Positions 1-9,333 of a DNA stretch of 64,000 nt are shown here, piece after piece. Origin of the DNA: Streptomyces sp. NBC_00154. Lineage in GTDB: Bacteria > Actinomycetota > Actinomycetes > Streptomycetales > Streptomycetaceae. The translations under genes and the position numbers were made by a program. Every line of letters begins with the position of its first letter. Within the stretch, counting starts at the first letter, position 1. The stretch covers positions 496,001 through 560,000 of the forward strand of contig NZ_JAPEMI010000002.1 of the NCBI RefSeq assembly GCF_026342835.1, written 5' to 3'. The notes below the pieces were generated by a model. The model ran no database searches, was not told the DNA's origin, and saw only the letters and a program-made list of their open reading frames with translations.

Positions 1-892
1 CGAAGACGGGGTCGCGCAGGATCCACCGCAGGTCCGGCCATTCGAGGGGCTGCGTCGCGAATGAGGTGGATACGTCGTGGAGTGTGGCGGTGAGCAGGAC
101 ACGTTCCAATGCCTGGCCGGCGCGCAACCAGTCCACGGGGCGGTCGCCCGCGGTGCTCAGAAGGGCCAGCTGCGGTTGGCTTTCGAACGGGACGCGCGCT
201 CGGCCCGCCAGGACGGCGGTGCCCGCGAAGTCGCGAGTCGTTGCTCGTCCGGACGCGTCGCAGGGTCCGAAGGCGTAGTCCGGGACCCCGTCGACGGGAG
301 CCTCTGTCTGTGTGTCCCGGGTCCAGTGGTGCTGCTCCGCTTCCCGCGCCGGGTCCCCTCGGTCGTATCCCTCGGCGTCCCGGATCAGCTCCAGCACGGT
401 CTCCAGATGCGTCGGGGTCAGGAACGAGAAGTCCGCTCCTTCGGCGCGGGCCGCGTCGGCGAAGAGCAGGCGGATGTCCTCGGGTATCGCCCGGGCGTCG
501 AATGGGTACCGGCTGGTGTGCCGGTCCCGGATGGCGCGGTGGAGCCCGACGAGCGCGGCATCCCGGGGTTTTTGAGGGGAGTCGCTCAGATGGTTGCTCG
601 CCAGGAGTGCCTGGTCCGAAGGGACGGGCAGCAGTGTCGTCTCCATGGAGAGGCCCTGGTGGGCTGCGGAGACTCGCAGGTTCAGGAGGGCCGCGCCGCA
701 TCCCACGTGCAGTGCGCGGGTGGACGGGTCGGCCTCCGGCATGGCACGGTCGAAATCCGCCCGAAGGGCGAGAGTGCGGCTCGAACGCTTGTAGTCGAAG
801 TGCCAGGGCTGGGCATTGTGCATCGACGGTGCTGCGGTGGCATCGGAGACGAGGTCGGCCAACGTCGTGTCGTCGAGCGTCTGCGCGAGCAT
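1..892 (-). CDS. Acg-family nitroreductase-like protein (3' end outside window)
   Basis: The reverse strand reads open from an ATG at 892 to the window edge, about 297 residues with no stop, so the C-terminus is missing. A GGGAGG ribosome site lies 6 bases before the ATG. The N-terminus has the motif APSMHNAQPWHF, typical of the FMN-binding nitroreductase fold, here in the divergent Acg (Rv2032-like) branch. Further features are RHTSRYPFD and a late QALERVLL-type helix. In mycobacteria Acg is induced by the DevR/DosR dormancy regulator and appears to sequester flavin rather than act as an active reductase. DevR-like boxes lie upstream here (965-998). Family assignment is good; the enzymatic role is open. 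Confidence 0.85.
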   Translation of the reverse strand, partial: MLAQTLDDTTLADLVSDATAAPSMHNAQPWHFDYKRSSRTLALRADFDRAMPEADPSTRALHVGCGAALLNLRVSAAHQGLSMETTLLPVPSDQALLASNHLSDSPQKPRDAALVGLHRAIRDRHTSRYPFDARAIPEDIRLLFADAARAEGADFSFLTPTHLETVLELIRDAEGYDRGDPAREAEQHHWTRDTQTEAPVDGVPDYAFGPCDASGRATTRDFAGTAVLAGRARVPFESQPQLALLSTAGDRPVDWLRAGQALERVLLTATLHDVSTSFATQPLEWPDLRWILRDPVF

Positions 893-964
893 CGGGGGCC
901 TCCCGGAGAGCAGGTATCGGTTGACGCACCTTCAGGATGAAGTGGGCGTCCTCCCCGGGCGTAT

Positions 965-998
965 GGGCCGTTCGTCCCTGGGCCGGGCCGGACGGCCC
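965..998. promoter_or_regulatory. Two candidate DevR/DosR-like boxes upstream of the Acg gene
   Basis: Within the 893-1253 gene-free stretch two 14-base dyads fit the GGGAC-N4-GGCCC pattern of DosR-type sites. The first, at 965-978, reads GGGACGAACGGCCC on the minus strand. The second, at 985-998, reads GGGCCGGACGGCCC. A weaker third (GGGCC-TTCG-GACGT) lies at 1032-1045. They sit 73-153 bases before the Acg start codon, a normal activator distance. GC-rich sequence makes such strings easy to obtain by chance, so this rests on the gene context as much as on the motif. The rest of 893-1253 shows nothing else. Confidence 0.4.
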
Positions 999-1253
999 CT
1001 GGGCGGGGCCGTTCCGGATGGGCCGGCAGGAGGGCCTTCGGACGTGGACGTGTTTCCCGCCGCAGGGTTGTGGCGCACGCGCCTGGGCACATACCCGTTG
1101 AGCGCCAGGAGGTGGTGGCAGTGAGCCGCATCAGAATCGTCCGCCGTCCACCGCCTGTCTCGGGGCCGCCGCCCCTCGACCTGCGAACCCCGTCCGGGCG
1201 GCCTCTGCCCTACTGAGAACCACGACGCGCCCGCGTCCTGGAACCGTGATGCC

Positions 1254-2051
1254 ATGAATGAAGACCCTGACGAAGGGACCGCCCCATTCATGGCCGCCGT
1301 ACCGTCTCCGGCACCGTGCCTGCGCTCTGTGCGGGCCGTGGTCTTCGACACCGACGGAGTGATCACCGACTCCGCCCGGAGTCATGCCGCGGCCTGGAAG
1401 AAGGCGTTTGACGCCTGTCTGTCGGAACGGGAGGGGCAGCGGCCCTTCGATCCGGTCGCCGACTATCTCCGCCACGTCGACGGCCGTTCACGGCGGGACG
1501 GTGCGGCGGCCTTCCTCGCGTCGAGAGGGCTGGACCTTCCCGAGGGCAGCCCGGACGACCCACCGGGCACCGCGACGGTATGGGCGGTCGCCGCACGCAA
1601 GGACGAGCTGTTCACGGAAACGCTGCGCACGCACCAGGTCGATGTCTGGCCCGGCACGGTTCGCCTCCTTCAGGCGCTGCGAAGCGAAGGGGTGCCCTGT
1701 GCCGCCGTGTCCGCTTCCCGACATGCGACGGAACTGCTGTCGCGGGCCGGACTCATCGGGCAGTTCGGGGCCGTGGTCGACGGGAATGAGGTACGGCGGC
1801 TGGGGCTCGCGGGAAAGCCGGATCCCGCGCTCTTCGTGGAAGCGGCGCGGCGCCTCCACGTCCCGGTTCCGGAATCCGCTGTGGTGGAGGACTCCCTGGC
1901 CGGTGTCGAGGCCGGCCGCCGCGGCGGATTCGGGCTTGTCGTCGGCGTGGACCGGACAGGCAGTGCCGGCGGCGCCGCGGACCTGCGACGCCGCGGCGCC
2001 GACATCGTGGTGTCCGATCCCGGTGAACTGCTGAGCGACGTGGACGACTGA
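1254..2051 (+). CDS. HAD-superfamily hydrolase, beta-phosphoglucomutase-like
   Basis: 265 residues. The nucleophile/acid motif DTDGV is at about residues 31-35, followed by a helical cap domain, the VSASRHA motif II region, a KPDP motif III Lys and the VVEDSLAGVEAG metal-binding motif IV. This order marks a subfamily-I HAD phosphatase/phosphomutase of the PgmB type, which interconverts beta-glucose-1-phosphate and glucose-6-phosphate. The stop overlaps the start of the GH65 gene (TGATG), so the two are translationally coupled. The product of an inverting GH65 phosphorylase is exactly this mutase's substrate. ATG 1254 lacks a clear ribosome site. ATG 1290, with AAGGGA 11 bases before it, is an alternative start that keeps the whole domain. 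Confidence 0.87.
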   Translation: MNEDPDEGTAPFMAAVPSPAPCLRSVRAVVFDTDGVITDSARSHAAAWKKAFDACLSEREGQRPFDPVADYLRHVDGRSRRDGAAAFLASRGLDLPEGSPDDPPGTATVWAVAARKDELFTETLRTHQVDVWPGTVRLLQALRSEGVPCAAVSASRHATELLSRAGLIGQFGAVVDGNEVRRLGLAGKPDPALFVEAARRLHVPVPESAVVEDSLAGVEAGRRGGFGLVVGVDRTGSAGGAADLRRRGADIVVSDPGELLSDVDD

Positions 2052-4516
2052 TGGCGGGGGCCTGGGAATGGTCGTACGAGGGGTACGAGCCGGAAGAGGA
2101 GCGGCTGCGCGAGGCGCTGTGCACACTCGGCAACGGATACTTCGCCACCCGTGGAGCCGCATCCGAGACATCCACCAACAGGTCTCACTACCCGGGCACC
2201 TACCTGGCGGGCTGCTACGACCGGCTGATCTCATCGGTCCAGGGCCGGACGGTGGAGAACGCCGACCTGGTCAACCTGCCGAACTGGCTGCCGCTGCGCT
2301 ACCGCATCCGCCCCGTCGGCGCACACCCCGGACCGTGGCTCTCTCCGGACCACGGACACCTCAAGGAACACCGGCAGACTCTCGATCTGCGCCGCGGCAC
2401 GCTGACCCGCCGGTCCGTCTACGAGGACGAGGCAGGCCGTCGCCTTGATGTCGAGCAGTGCCGTCTGGTGCATATGGGCACCCCGCATCTCGCTGCGCTG
2501 CACACGATTTTCACCGCGGATGGCTGGACGGGCTCGATCGAGGTGGAGGCGGCGATCGACGGCGACATCCGGAACACCGGTGTCTCGCGGTACCAGGATC
2601 TGTCCAACCGCCACCTGACCGGCTGGTCGACCGGAGCGGAACAGGACAATGTGGTGTGGCTGAGATGCCGCACCGTGGAGTCGGACATCGGCTTCGCGCT
2701 GGCCTCCCGCACTGTCGACACGTCCGGCGGTCCTGGGCGGCACACGGATGAGTCCGGTCGGCATTCCCGTCCCTGGCAGACTCCACGGCAGATTTTCCAG
2801 ACACTGGTGCTTCCGCTGGATCCGGCACGCGACGCCGTCGTGGACAAGACGGTGGCGCTGTACACGTCGCGTGACCCGGCGATCGGCAGTCCCCTGCGGG
2901 CTGCTGTGGCCGCTGTCCGGACGGCCCCGGAGTTCGCGGAGCTGCTGGCCTCGCACCATCGGGCGTGGGCCGGCCTGTGGCGGCGGGCCCGGATCGACGT
3001 TCCGGGCGAGGCGGGCAGGATTCTGCGACTGCACCTCTTCCATGTGCTGCAGACGCTGTCTCCGCACACCGCCGAGCTCGACGTCGGTGTACCGGCGAGA
3101 GGACTGCACGGTGAGGCGTACCGGGGCCACGTCTTCTGGGACGAGCTGTTCGTACTGAGGTTCCTGAGTCTGCATTTCCCGGAGGTGTCCCGGGGACTTC
3201 TGGACTACCGCTACCGGAGGCTGCCCGAGGCCTGCCGCGCGGCACGACAGGCCGGGCGGGCCGGGGCCATGTTCCCTTGGCAGAGTGCCGACGACGGTCG
3301 GGAGGAGGCTCAGGAACTCCATCTCAACCCGCGTTCGGGGCGCTGGCTGCCCGATCGTTCACGACTGCAGCACCACGTGGGTTCGGCCGTTGCCTACAAC
3401 GTGTGGCAGTACTGCCAGGCCACCGCGGACACCGAGTACCTGCATTCCAAGGGCGCGGAGATGCTGCTGCAGATCGCCCGGTTCTGGGCGGCCGGTGCCG
3501 AATGGGACGCGTCGCTGGCCCGGTACCGCATCCGCGGTGTGGTCGGCCCCGATGAGTACCACGACGCCTATCCCAGAGGCGGGAGTGCAGGCATCGACGA
3601 CAACGCGTACACGAACGTGACGGCGGCCTGGGTGCTGGCACGGACCACGGAGCTGTACCGCGACCTGCCCGAGCCACGGCGCAGGACCCTGTTGGAGCGC
3701 TTGGGGCTCGACCCCGCGGAGCTGGAACGGTGGGAGGACATCTCCCGGCGGCTGTATGTGCCGTACCACCGTGGTGTCATCAGCCAGTTCGCCGGTTACG
3801 GAGAACTCGACGAACTCGACTGGGCCGCTTACCGGGAACGCTATGGCGACATCCGGCGGCTCGACCGCATTCTTGAGGCGGAGGGCGACACGGTCAACCG
3901 CTACCAGGCATCCAAGCAGGCCGATGTGCTGATGCTCGGCTACCTCTTCTCACCCGGAGAGCTCGGCGGCCTGTTCCAGCGCCTCGGGCATGTGCTGGAC
4001 GACGAGACCTGGCGCGCCACCGTCGACTACTACCTCGCGCGCACCAGCCACGGTTCCACCCTCAGCTCTCTGGTTCACGCCTGGGTGCTGGCACGGGTGC
4101 ACCGCGAGGAGGCGTGGACCTACTGCGAAGAGGCGCTGACCGGTGATGTGGTCGACATCCAGGGCGGCACCACCGCCGAAGGCATCCATCTGGGGGCGAT
4201 GGCCGGGACCCTCGATTTTGTGCAGCGTGGGATGACCGGGCTGGAGACCCGGGACGACGCGCTGTGGCTCTCCCCGGCCCCGCTTCCCCAGCTTTCCAAA
4301 TTCGGCGTACGCATCCGATTCCGCGGACACGGGGACGTGGACCTGGGTATACGAGCGCAGCGACTCCGGATCGCGGTACCGCACTCGCACCACCCGGCCG
4401 TGCGGCTGATCCTGGGCGGCCACACCCACTTGATCGCCCCCGGCACCGCGCGATGGCTCGATCTGCCGTCGGGTCGGCGGCCTGACCGCCGTCACAGGAC
4501 GGGCCGTCAGGGCTGA
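2051..4516 (+). CDS. Glycoside hydrolase family 65 sugar phosphorylase (maltose/trehalose/kojibiose type)
   Basis: 821 residues, the normal length for GH65. An N-terminal beta-sandwich (about 1-270) is followed by an (alpha/alpha)6 barrel (about 320-690) and a small C-terminal beta domain. The general-acid Glu lies in the GPDEYHD motif (about E502), followed by DDNAYTN. KQADVLML and SRTSHGSTLS-like phosphate-site motifs are also present. Members phosphorolyse alpha-glucosides such as trehalose, maltose, kojibiose or nigerose to beta-glucose-1-phosphate. The overlapping upstream HAD mutase would feed that product into glycolysis. The exact disaccharide cannot be told from the sequence. No signal peptide is visible, so it is cytoplasmic. 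The C-terminal 20 residues are Arg-rich and probably disordered. Confidence 0.9.
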   Translation: MAGAWEWSYEGYEPEEERLREALCTLGNGYFATRGAASETSTNRSHYPGTYLAGCYDRLISSVQGRTVENADLVNLPNWLPLRYRIRPVGAHPGPWLSPDHGHLKEHRQTLDLRRGTLTRRSVYEDEAGRRLDVEQCRLVHMGTPHLAALHTIFTADGWTGSIEVEAAIDGDIRNTGVSRYQDLSNRHLTGWSTGAEQDNVVWLRCRTVESDIGFALASRTVDTSGGPGRHTDESGRHSRPWQTPRQIFQTLVLPLDPARDAVVDKTVALYTSRDPAIGSPLRAAVAAVRTAPEFAELLASHHRAWAGLWRRARIDVPGEAGRILRLHLFHVLQTLSPHTAELDVGVPARGLHGEAYRGHVFWDELFVLRFLSLHFPEVSRGLLDYRYRRLPEACRAARQAGRAGAMFPWQSADDGREEAQELHLNPRSGRWLPDRSRLQHHVGSAVAYNVWQYCQATADTEYLHSKGAEMLLQIARFWAAGAEWDASLARYRIRGVVGPDEYHDAYPRGGSAGIDDNAYTNVTAAWVLARTTELYRDLPEPRRRTLLERLGLDPAELERWEDISRRLYVPYHRGVISQFAGYGELDELDWAAYRERYGDIRRLDRILEAEGDTVNRYQASKQADVLMLGYLFSPGELGGLFQRLGHVLDDETWRATVDYYLARTSHGSTLSSLVHAWVLARVHREEAWTYCEEALTGDVVDIQGGTTAEGIHLGAMAGTLDFVQRGMTGLETRDDALWLSPAPLPQLSKFGVRIRFRGHGDVDLGIRAQRLRIAVPHSHHPAVRLILGGHTHLIAPGTARWLDLPSGRRPDRRHRTGRQG

Positions 4517-4589
4517 GACCGCACCATCGGCGCCCCCTCGTGGCTTGGATGTGTCCAACCTCGGTGGACGGGACGAGCCCTCGCGGTGG

Positions 4590-6014
4590 TCAGCGGGGGA
4601 GAGACATCTCGAAAACCGTGCGACCGGGTTCGCTGCTGACCTGGATGCTGCCCGCGTGCGCGGTGACCACGGCATGGACGATCGCCAGGCCGAGGCCGGT
4701 GCTGCCGGTCGCGCGGGAGCGGCTGCGGTCTGCCCGGACGAAGCGGCCGAAGATCTCGGGCTGCAGACTTTCCGGGATGCCCGGACCGTCGTCGGTCACG
4801 GTCAGGCGGACCGCAGCGCTCTCGGACACGAGGCGGACGGTCACTTCCGTGCCGGCGGGGGTGTGGGTGCGCGCGTTGGTCAGGAGGTTGCCGATGGCCT
4901 GCTGGAGGCGGTGCGCGTCACCGGTGACGGTCACGGGTTCTTCAGGGAGATCGAGAATCCAGCGGTGCCCGGGGCCGGCTGCGCGGGCGTCGTCGGCCGC
5001 GTCCAGGACGAGCAGGGTGAGGTCGACCGGCTCGTGTTCGAGTGGGCGCCCTGCGTCCAGGCGGGCGAGCAGGAGCAGGTCGTCCACCAGGTCACCCATG
5101 CGGCCGGACTCCGACTGGATGCGTTCCAGAGCGCGCCGGACGTCGGCGGGGACGCGCCCTCGGTGGCGCAGGGCCAGTTCAGCGTGACCGCGGATGTTGG
5201 CAACGGGGGTGCGCAGTTCATGGCTGGCGTCGGCGGCGAAGTGCCGCAGGCGTTCCTCACTCGCCTGCCGCCGGGTGAGCGCGTCCCCGACATGTCCGAG
5301 CATCCGGTTCAGCGCGGTGCCGACCTGCCCCACTTCGGTACGAGGGTCGGTGACGGGCAGCGGATCGGGCATGGCAACCTCGCCGCTGGCCAGCGGGAGC
5401 CGGGCCACGCCGACCGCCTGCTTCGTGACCCGTTGCAGGGGGCGCAGGGAGATCCGTACCCAGAAGGCCCCGGCGACTGCGGTGGCGAGCAGGGCTGCGC
5501 CGAACACGACTCCCTCCACTCCTTCGAGCCGGTGCAGTGTCTCTTCCACGGGGTGCAGCGGCAGCCCGGTGATCAGGACGTCCTGGTCGTCGCCCGGGAC
5601 GGCGGAAACCCGGAAGGACCCGAGCCCGGAGAGCCGTACGCTGCGGCCTTTGCCATCGGCGGGGACCTCCTGAAGCGTATGCCGGTCGCTGCGGGTCAGC
5701 GGCACCTGTCGGACGTTCTGCTCGTCGACCACGGCCGCCTGGGTCACCCGGCCGTTCAGCAGTCTTGCGCCTAAGGTCTGGTCCGCCTGGCCCCGTGAGT
5801 CGGGTCGGTTGTCGGTGTCGGGCGTTGCTTCGTGCTCCAGGCTGGCGGCGAACCTGCCCCCGGACGCCGTCAGTTGCTGGTCGAGGCGGCGTACGAGGAA
5901 ACCTTCGAGGGCGAAGACGGTCGTGAGGCCGACGGCGAGACAGGCGGCGGCGAGCAGCAGGACGAGCCCGGCGGTGAGCTGTCCGCGCAGCGTGTGCGGC
6001 GGTGGCCGCCTCAT
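4590..6014 (-). CDS. Two-component sensor histidine kinase (HAMP, HisKA, HATPase)
   Basis: 474 residues, starting MRRPPPHTLRG at 6014; ATGA overlaps the stop of the response regulator. The first membrane segment is at about 15-38, then a periplasmic domain, the second membrane segment at about 180-200 and a HAMP region. The dimerisation helix carries DASHELRTP with His about 265. The ATPase domain has an NLLTNARTH N-box, DDGPGIP and GSTGLGLAI. This is an OmpR/PhoR-class membrane kinase. The signal is unknown; the sensor domain matches nothing I recognise. A longer reading frame continues upstream through the regulator gene but is not the real start. It is convergent with the GH65 gene, 73 bases apart, with no strong hairpin between them. 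Confidence 0.9.
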   Translation of the reverse strand: MRRPPPHTLRGQLTAGLVLLLAAACLAVGLTTVFALEGFLVRRLDQQLTASGGRFAASLEHEATPDTDNRPDSRGQADQTLGARLLNGRVTQAAVVDEQNVRQVPLTRSDRHTLQEVPADGKGRSVRLSGLGSFRVSAVPGDDQDVLITGLPLHPVEETLHRLEGVEGVVFGAALLATAVAGAFWVRISLRPLQRVTKQAVGVARLPLASGEVAMPDPLPVTDPRTEVGQVGTALNRMLGHVGDALTRRQASEERLRHFAADASHELRTPVANIRGHAELALRHRGRVPADVRRALERIQSESGRMGDLVDDLLLLARLDAGRPLEHEPVDLTLLVLDAADDARAAGPGHRWILDLPEEPVTVTGDAHRLQQAIGNLLTNARTHTPAGTEVTVRLVSESAAVRLTVTDDGPGIPESLQPEIFGRFVRADRSRSRATGSTGLGLAIVHAVVTAHAGSIQVSSEPGRTVFEMSLPR

Positions 6015-6745
6015 GAGGGATCCGGTTTCAGGACGTACCCCACCCCGCGCACCGTGTGGATCATGGGTGCGCGGCCCGCGTCGATCTTTTTGCGGAGATA
6101 GCTGATGTACAGCTCGACGACATGGGCTCGGCCGCCGAAGTCGTAGGCCCAGACCCGGTCGAGGATCTGCTCCTTCGACAGCACCCGGCGTGGATTGCGC
6201 ATCAGGAACCGCAGCAGCTCGAATTCGGTGCGGGAGAGCTCGACGACCGCGCTGCCGCGTCTGACCTCCCGGGCATCCTCGTCCATGGTGAGCTCGCCGA
6301 CGACCAGCCGGTCCCGGCCCGGGGCACCTGTCATTCCTGCCCGGCGCAGCAGCCCGCGCAGCCGGGCGAGAACCTCCTCCAGGCTGAACGGCTTCGTCAC
6401 GTAGTCGTCGCCGCCCGCCGTGATGCCGGCGATCCGGTCCTCGACCGCGTCCCGAGCGGTCAGGAAGAGCACACATATGTCGCGTGACTCACGGTGCAGT
6501 TCCCGCAACACGCGCAGCCCGTCCATATCGGGCAGCATCCAGTCCAGGACGACCGCGTCCGGCCGGAAGACACGTGCGGTCGCGAGCGCGGAGGAGCCGT
6601 CGGCGGCCGTACGGACGTTCCAGCCCTCGCTCGTCAGGGCTCCGGCCAGCACCTCGGTGAGATCCGGTTCGTCGTCCACCACCAGTGCCCGCACCGGAGT
6701 CCCGTCCGGCCGCAGCAGGGGCGGCTGTGTGTTCTGTGTGTTCAT
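6011..6745 (-). CDS. OmpR-family response regulator
   Basis: 244 residues. The receiver domain (about 18-130) has the acidic pair at VVDDEP, the phospho-acceptor in VVLDWMLPD (Asp68) and the KPF Lys. A winged-helix Trans_reg_C domain (about 145-240) follows, with ELSRTEFELLRFL and RGVGYVLKP. It is coupled to its kinase downstream through an ATGA overlap. A 122-base gap separates it from the aldo/keto reductase on the same strand, so it probably has its own promoter. Targets are unknown. Confidence 0.92.
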   Translation of the reverse strand: MNTQNTQPPLLRPDGTPVRALVVDDEPDLTEVLAGALTSEGWNVRTAADGSSALATARVFRPDAVVLDWMLPDMDGLRVLRELHRESRDICVLFLTARDAVEDRIAGITAGGDDYVTKPFSLEEVLARLRGLLRRAGMTGAPGRDRLVVGELTMDEDAREVRRGSAVVELSRTEFELLRFLMRNPRRVLSKEQILDRVWAYDFGGRAHVVELYISYLRKKIDAGRAPMIHTVRGVGYVLKPDPS

Positions 6746-6867
6746 GACCCGTCCAGCATCTCCCGATGCCGCACGTCGAGGGGGAGCGGCTTCCTTTGAG
6801 TTCTCTCTGAATCTGTCGGCCGCGTCCGAGCCCGGACGTCCGCGTGGGCTGCTCTCCGCCGCCCTGG

Positions 6868-7950
6868 TCAGTAGCGGGCGCTGCTGGCCTGCAGTAGTGG
6901 GGACACCGTCGACGGACGCCCGTCCACGGTGGCTCCGCCGAACTGGATCAACGGCGCCAACGTCCTGTTGTTGTCGGCCGGGAAGTTCAGCGTGGGAGCG
7001 GAGACATCATCCAGCACACCGCGCTGAGCCTCGGTGAGGGTCATGTCCAGGGCCTGCAGGTTGGCCTCGAACTGGTCGAAGCGGCGTGCGCCGACCAGGG
7101 TGGAGGTGATCCCGGGACGGCCCTGCACCCAGGCCAGGGCCACTGCGGCGGGACTGGCGCCCACTTCGGCGGCGACGGCGTTGAGTGCGTCGATCACGAC
7201 ATAGTCGGCCTCGCTCGGGGCACCGACCAGCTGCGTGCGCGTGGTGTCGACCGGACCGGTGGTGGTGCTGGAGTACTTGCCAGCCAAGAACCCGCTCTTC
7301 AGCGGGCCCCATGGCATCACGCCCATGCCCAGGGCCTGAGCCATCGGGATCAATTCCCCCTCCGAGGTGCGTTCGAGCAGGGAGTACTCCAACTGCAGCG
7401 CGATGATCGGAGCCCACCCGCGGAAGCGTGCGACGGTGGCCGCCTCGGCAGCGGCCCACGCCGGCACGTCGGAGAATCCGACGTAGCGGACCTTCCCGTC
7501 GCTGATCAGGTCATCCAGGGCGCGGAGGGTCTCCTCGACCGGCGTGGACGGGTCGAAATTGTGCAGCCAGTAGATGTCGACGTAGTCGGTCCGCAGACGT
7601 CGCAGCGAGTTCTCCAGCTGTTGCACGATCGCCTTCCGGCCGGCTCCGCCGCCGTTGGGGTCGTTCTCGTACAGGTTGCCGAAGAACTTCGTGCCGATCA
7701 CGACTCGATCACGCAGCGCGGACCGGTCGGCGAAGTAATCGCCGATGATCTTCTCGGAGTGGCCGTTGGTGTAGATGTTGGCGGTGTCGATCGAGTTGCC
7801 GCCCCGGTCCAGATAGGCAGCCAGGATGTTCGCGGACTCCTGTGGGCTGCTGCCCCACCCGTGATCCTCACCGAAGGTCATGGTGCCCAGCGTGAAGGGG
7901 CTGACACGCAGACCCGAGCGGCCGAGCGTGACGTAGGAATCGAGCGACAT
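6868..7950 (-). CDS. Aldo/keto reductase
   Basis: 360 residues from the ATG at 7950, which has AGGGAG 7 bases before it. The frame runs 16 codons further upstream but without a ribosome site. It is a TIM-barrel AKR: GxxxLGTMTFGE start, SIDTANIY (catalytic Asp and Tyr), the catalytic Lys in VIGTKF, and YWLHNFDP with the active-site His. The C-terminal VGARRFDQFEANLQAL motif binds the NADP phosphate. These enzymes reduce aldehydes and ketones with NADPH. It is divergent from an AraC regulator, a frequent pairing in which the regulator controls the reductase in response to an electrophile or aldehyde (inference). Confidence 0.9.
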   Translation of the reverse strand: MSLDSYVTLGRSGLRVSPFTLGTMTFGEDHGWGSSPQESANILAAYLDRGGNSIDTANIYTNGHSEKIIGDYFADRSALRDRVVIGTKFFGNLYENDPNGGGAGRKAIVQQLENSLRRLRTDYVDIYWLHNFDPSTPVEETLRALDDLISDGKVRYVGFSDVPAWAAAEAATVARFRGWAPIIALQLEYSLLERTSEGELIPMAQALGMGVMPWGPLKSGFLAGKYSSTTTGPVDTTRTQLVGAPSEADYVVIDALNAVAAEVGASPAAVALAWVQGRPGITSTLVGARRFDQFEANLQALDMTLTEAQRGVLDDVSAPTLNFPADNNRTLAPLIQFGGATVDGRPSTVSPLLQASSARY

Positions 7951-8126
7951 GGTGGAACTCCCTGGCCGAAAGATGTTCGGGGACGCCGTGGGGGCCATCC
8001 CGGTGCCCCTCCATTCGACCTCGCCGCCTGGCGATCTCCTAGACCGATGCGGGCGGATCGTTGCATAATCCGCTCAACCTTGCCCGGATTGTGTTGGCCC
8101 CGCGCCCCATTCCATGGTCCACTGGT

Positions 8127-9119
8127 GTGGTGCATCACCTGGACGAAATCCGTAACCGGATCGCGCGGCTTGCCGCAGGCAGCCCACGTCCGGTGTGGAT
8201 CGAGGACATGACGGTGTTCTCGACCGAGCACGTGACCGAACCGCTGGGCACGGTCACCGAACCCGTGATCGCTCTGGTGGCCCAGGGAGCGAAGCGCTCA
8301 GTTCTCAATGACCGCGTCTTCGACTACCACTCGGGCCAGTATCTGGTCGCGACCGTCGACCTTCCTCTGACCTCGCGGATCACCGACGCCACGCCCGCCG
8401 AGCCGTTTCTCGGTTTCGGGCTTCCGTTGCAACCCGCGATCATCGCGCAGCTGCTGGTGGAAGCCGGCCCCACCGACGTCCGCCCTCATGACGGACCGGG
8501 CATCGCGACCAGCAACGCCGACGAGAAGCTGCTCGACGCTGTCGTCCGGCTGCTGCGCCTGCTGGACGAGCCACGTGACATCCCGGTACTGGCGCCCGGC
8601 ATCCGACGGGAGATCCATTGGCGACTGCTGAACGGGCCCCAGGCGGCCCTGGTCAGACAGATCGGTCTGGCCGACAGTCGGATGACCCTCGTCGCCCGCG
8701 CGACCGAGTGGATCAAGACCCATTATGACCAGGTGATTCGCATCGACGACCTCGCTCGCGAAGTCGGTATGAGCGTCTCCTCGCTCAACCGGCACTTCCG
8801 TGCGGTGACTGCTATGAGTCCGCTGCAGTATCAAAAGCAGCTCCGACTCCAAAAGGCCCGGATCCAACTCATCGCAGCGTCGCACGACGTGGCCGCGGTC
8901 GGACACGCCGTCGGGTACGACAGCCCGTCGCAGTTCAGCCGCGAGTACCGGCGCATGTTCGGAGCCCCGCCGGGTCAGGACGCAGCACGCCTCCAAACCG
9001 CGGTGATCGTTCAGGAGCAGATGTTCGGTCACGCGGCCTCCCGCCGTCGGGCCGCGCCGGTCAGGGGCACGGACCAGCAGGGCCGGCAACACCGTCGGCT
9101 CCACGAAGACCCTGGCTGA
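8127..9119 (+). CDS. AraC-family transcriptional regulator with AraC_N (cupin-like) domain
   Basis: About 330 residues from GTG 8127 or 8130; the frame stays open from ATG 8061 and no start has a good ribosome site. Homology to the PF06719-type N-terminal domain begins at HHLDEIRNRIARL and includes the FDYHSGQYLV segment. The C-terminal pair of helix-turn-helix motifs spans about residues 225-310: IDDLAREVGMSVSSLNRHF, then AVGHAVGYDSPSQFSREY. It probably regulates the divergent aldo/keto reductase. The 7951-8126 space between them would hold both promoters. The last 30 residues are basic and unlike the family. Confidence 0.87.
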   Translation: MVHHLDEIRNRIARLAAGSPRPVWIEDMTVFSTEHVTEPLGTVTEPVIALVAQGAKRSVLNDRVFDYHSGQYLVATVDLPLTSRITDATPAEPFLGFGLPLQPAIIAQLLVEAGPTDVRPHDGPGIATSNADEKLLDAVVRLLRLLDEPRDIPVLAPGIRREIHWRLLNGPQAALVRQIGLADSRMTLVARATEWIKTHYDQVIRIDDLAREVGMSVSSLNRHFRAVTAMSPLQYQKQLRLQKARIQLIAASHDVAAVGHAVGYDSPSQFSREYRRMFGAPPGQDAARLQTAVIVQEQMFGHAASRRRAAPVRGTDQQGRQHRRLHEDPG

Positions 9120-9333
9120 CGGCCAGGGCTGCGAAGGGGAAAGTGGATCGGACGCCCTGGCCGGCGCACCGGAGCAGCTCCCCTCGGGCGGGGTGCTACT
9201 GGCGTCCGGACCAGTCCGTCATTCCCCCGACTGCGGAGCTGAGGCTGCGGGCTCCTCGCCGCCGACCAGGTGGGTGGGGGTGTGGACCACGGGCCAGGCG
9301 CGCGGTTTCAGCTCTCCCGGGGCGGGGGTCGTA

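Noticed and set aside
6015..6476. Upstream extension of the first sensor kinase through the response regulator gene
   Set aside because: The true kinase start is the ATG at 6014 overlapping the regulator stop. The extension lies in a different frame from the certain regulator gene.
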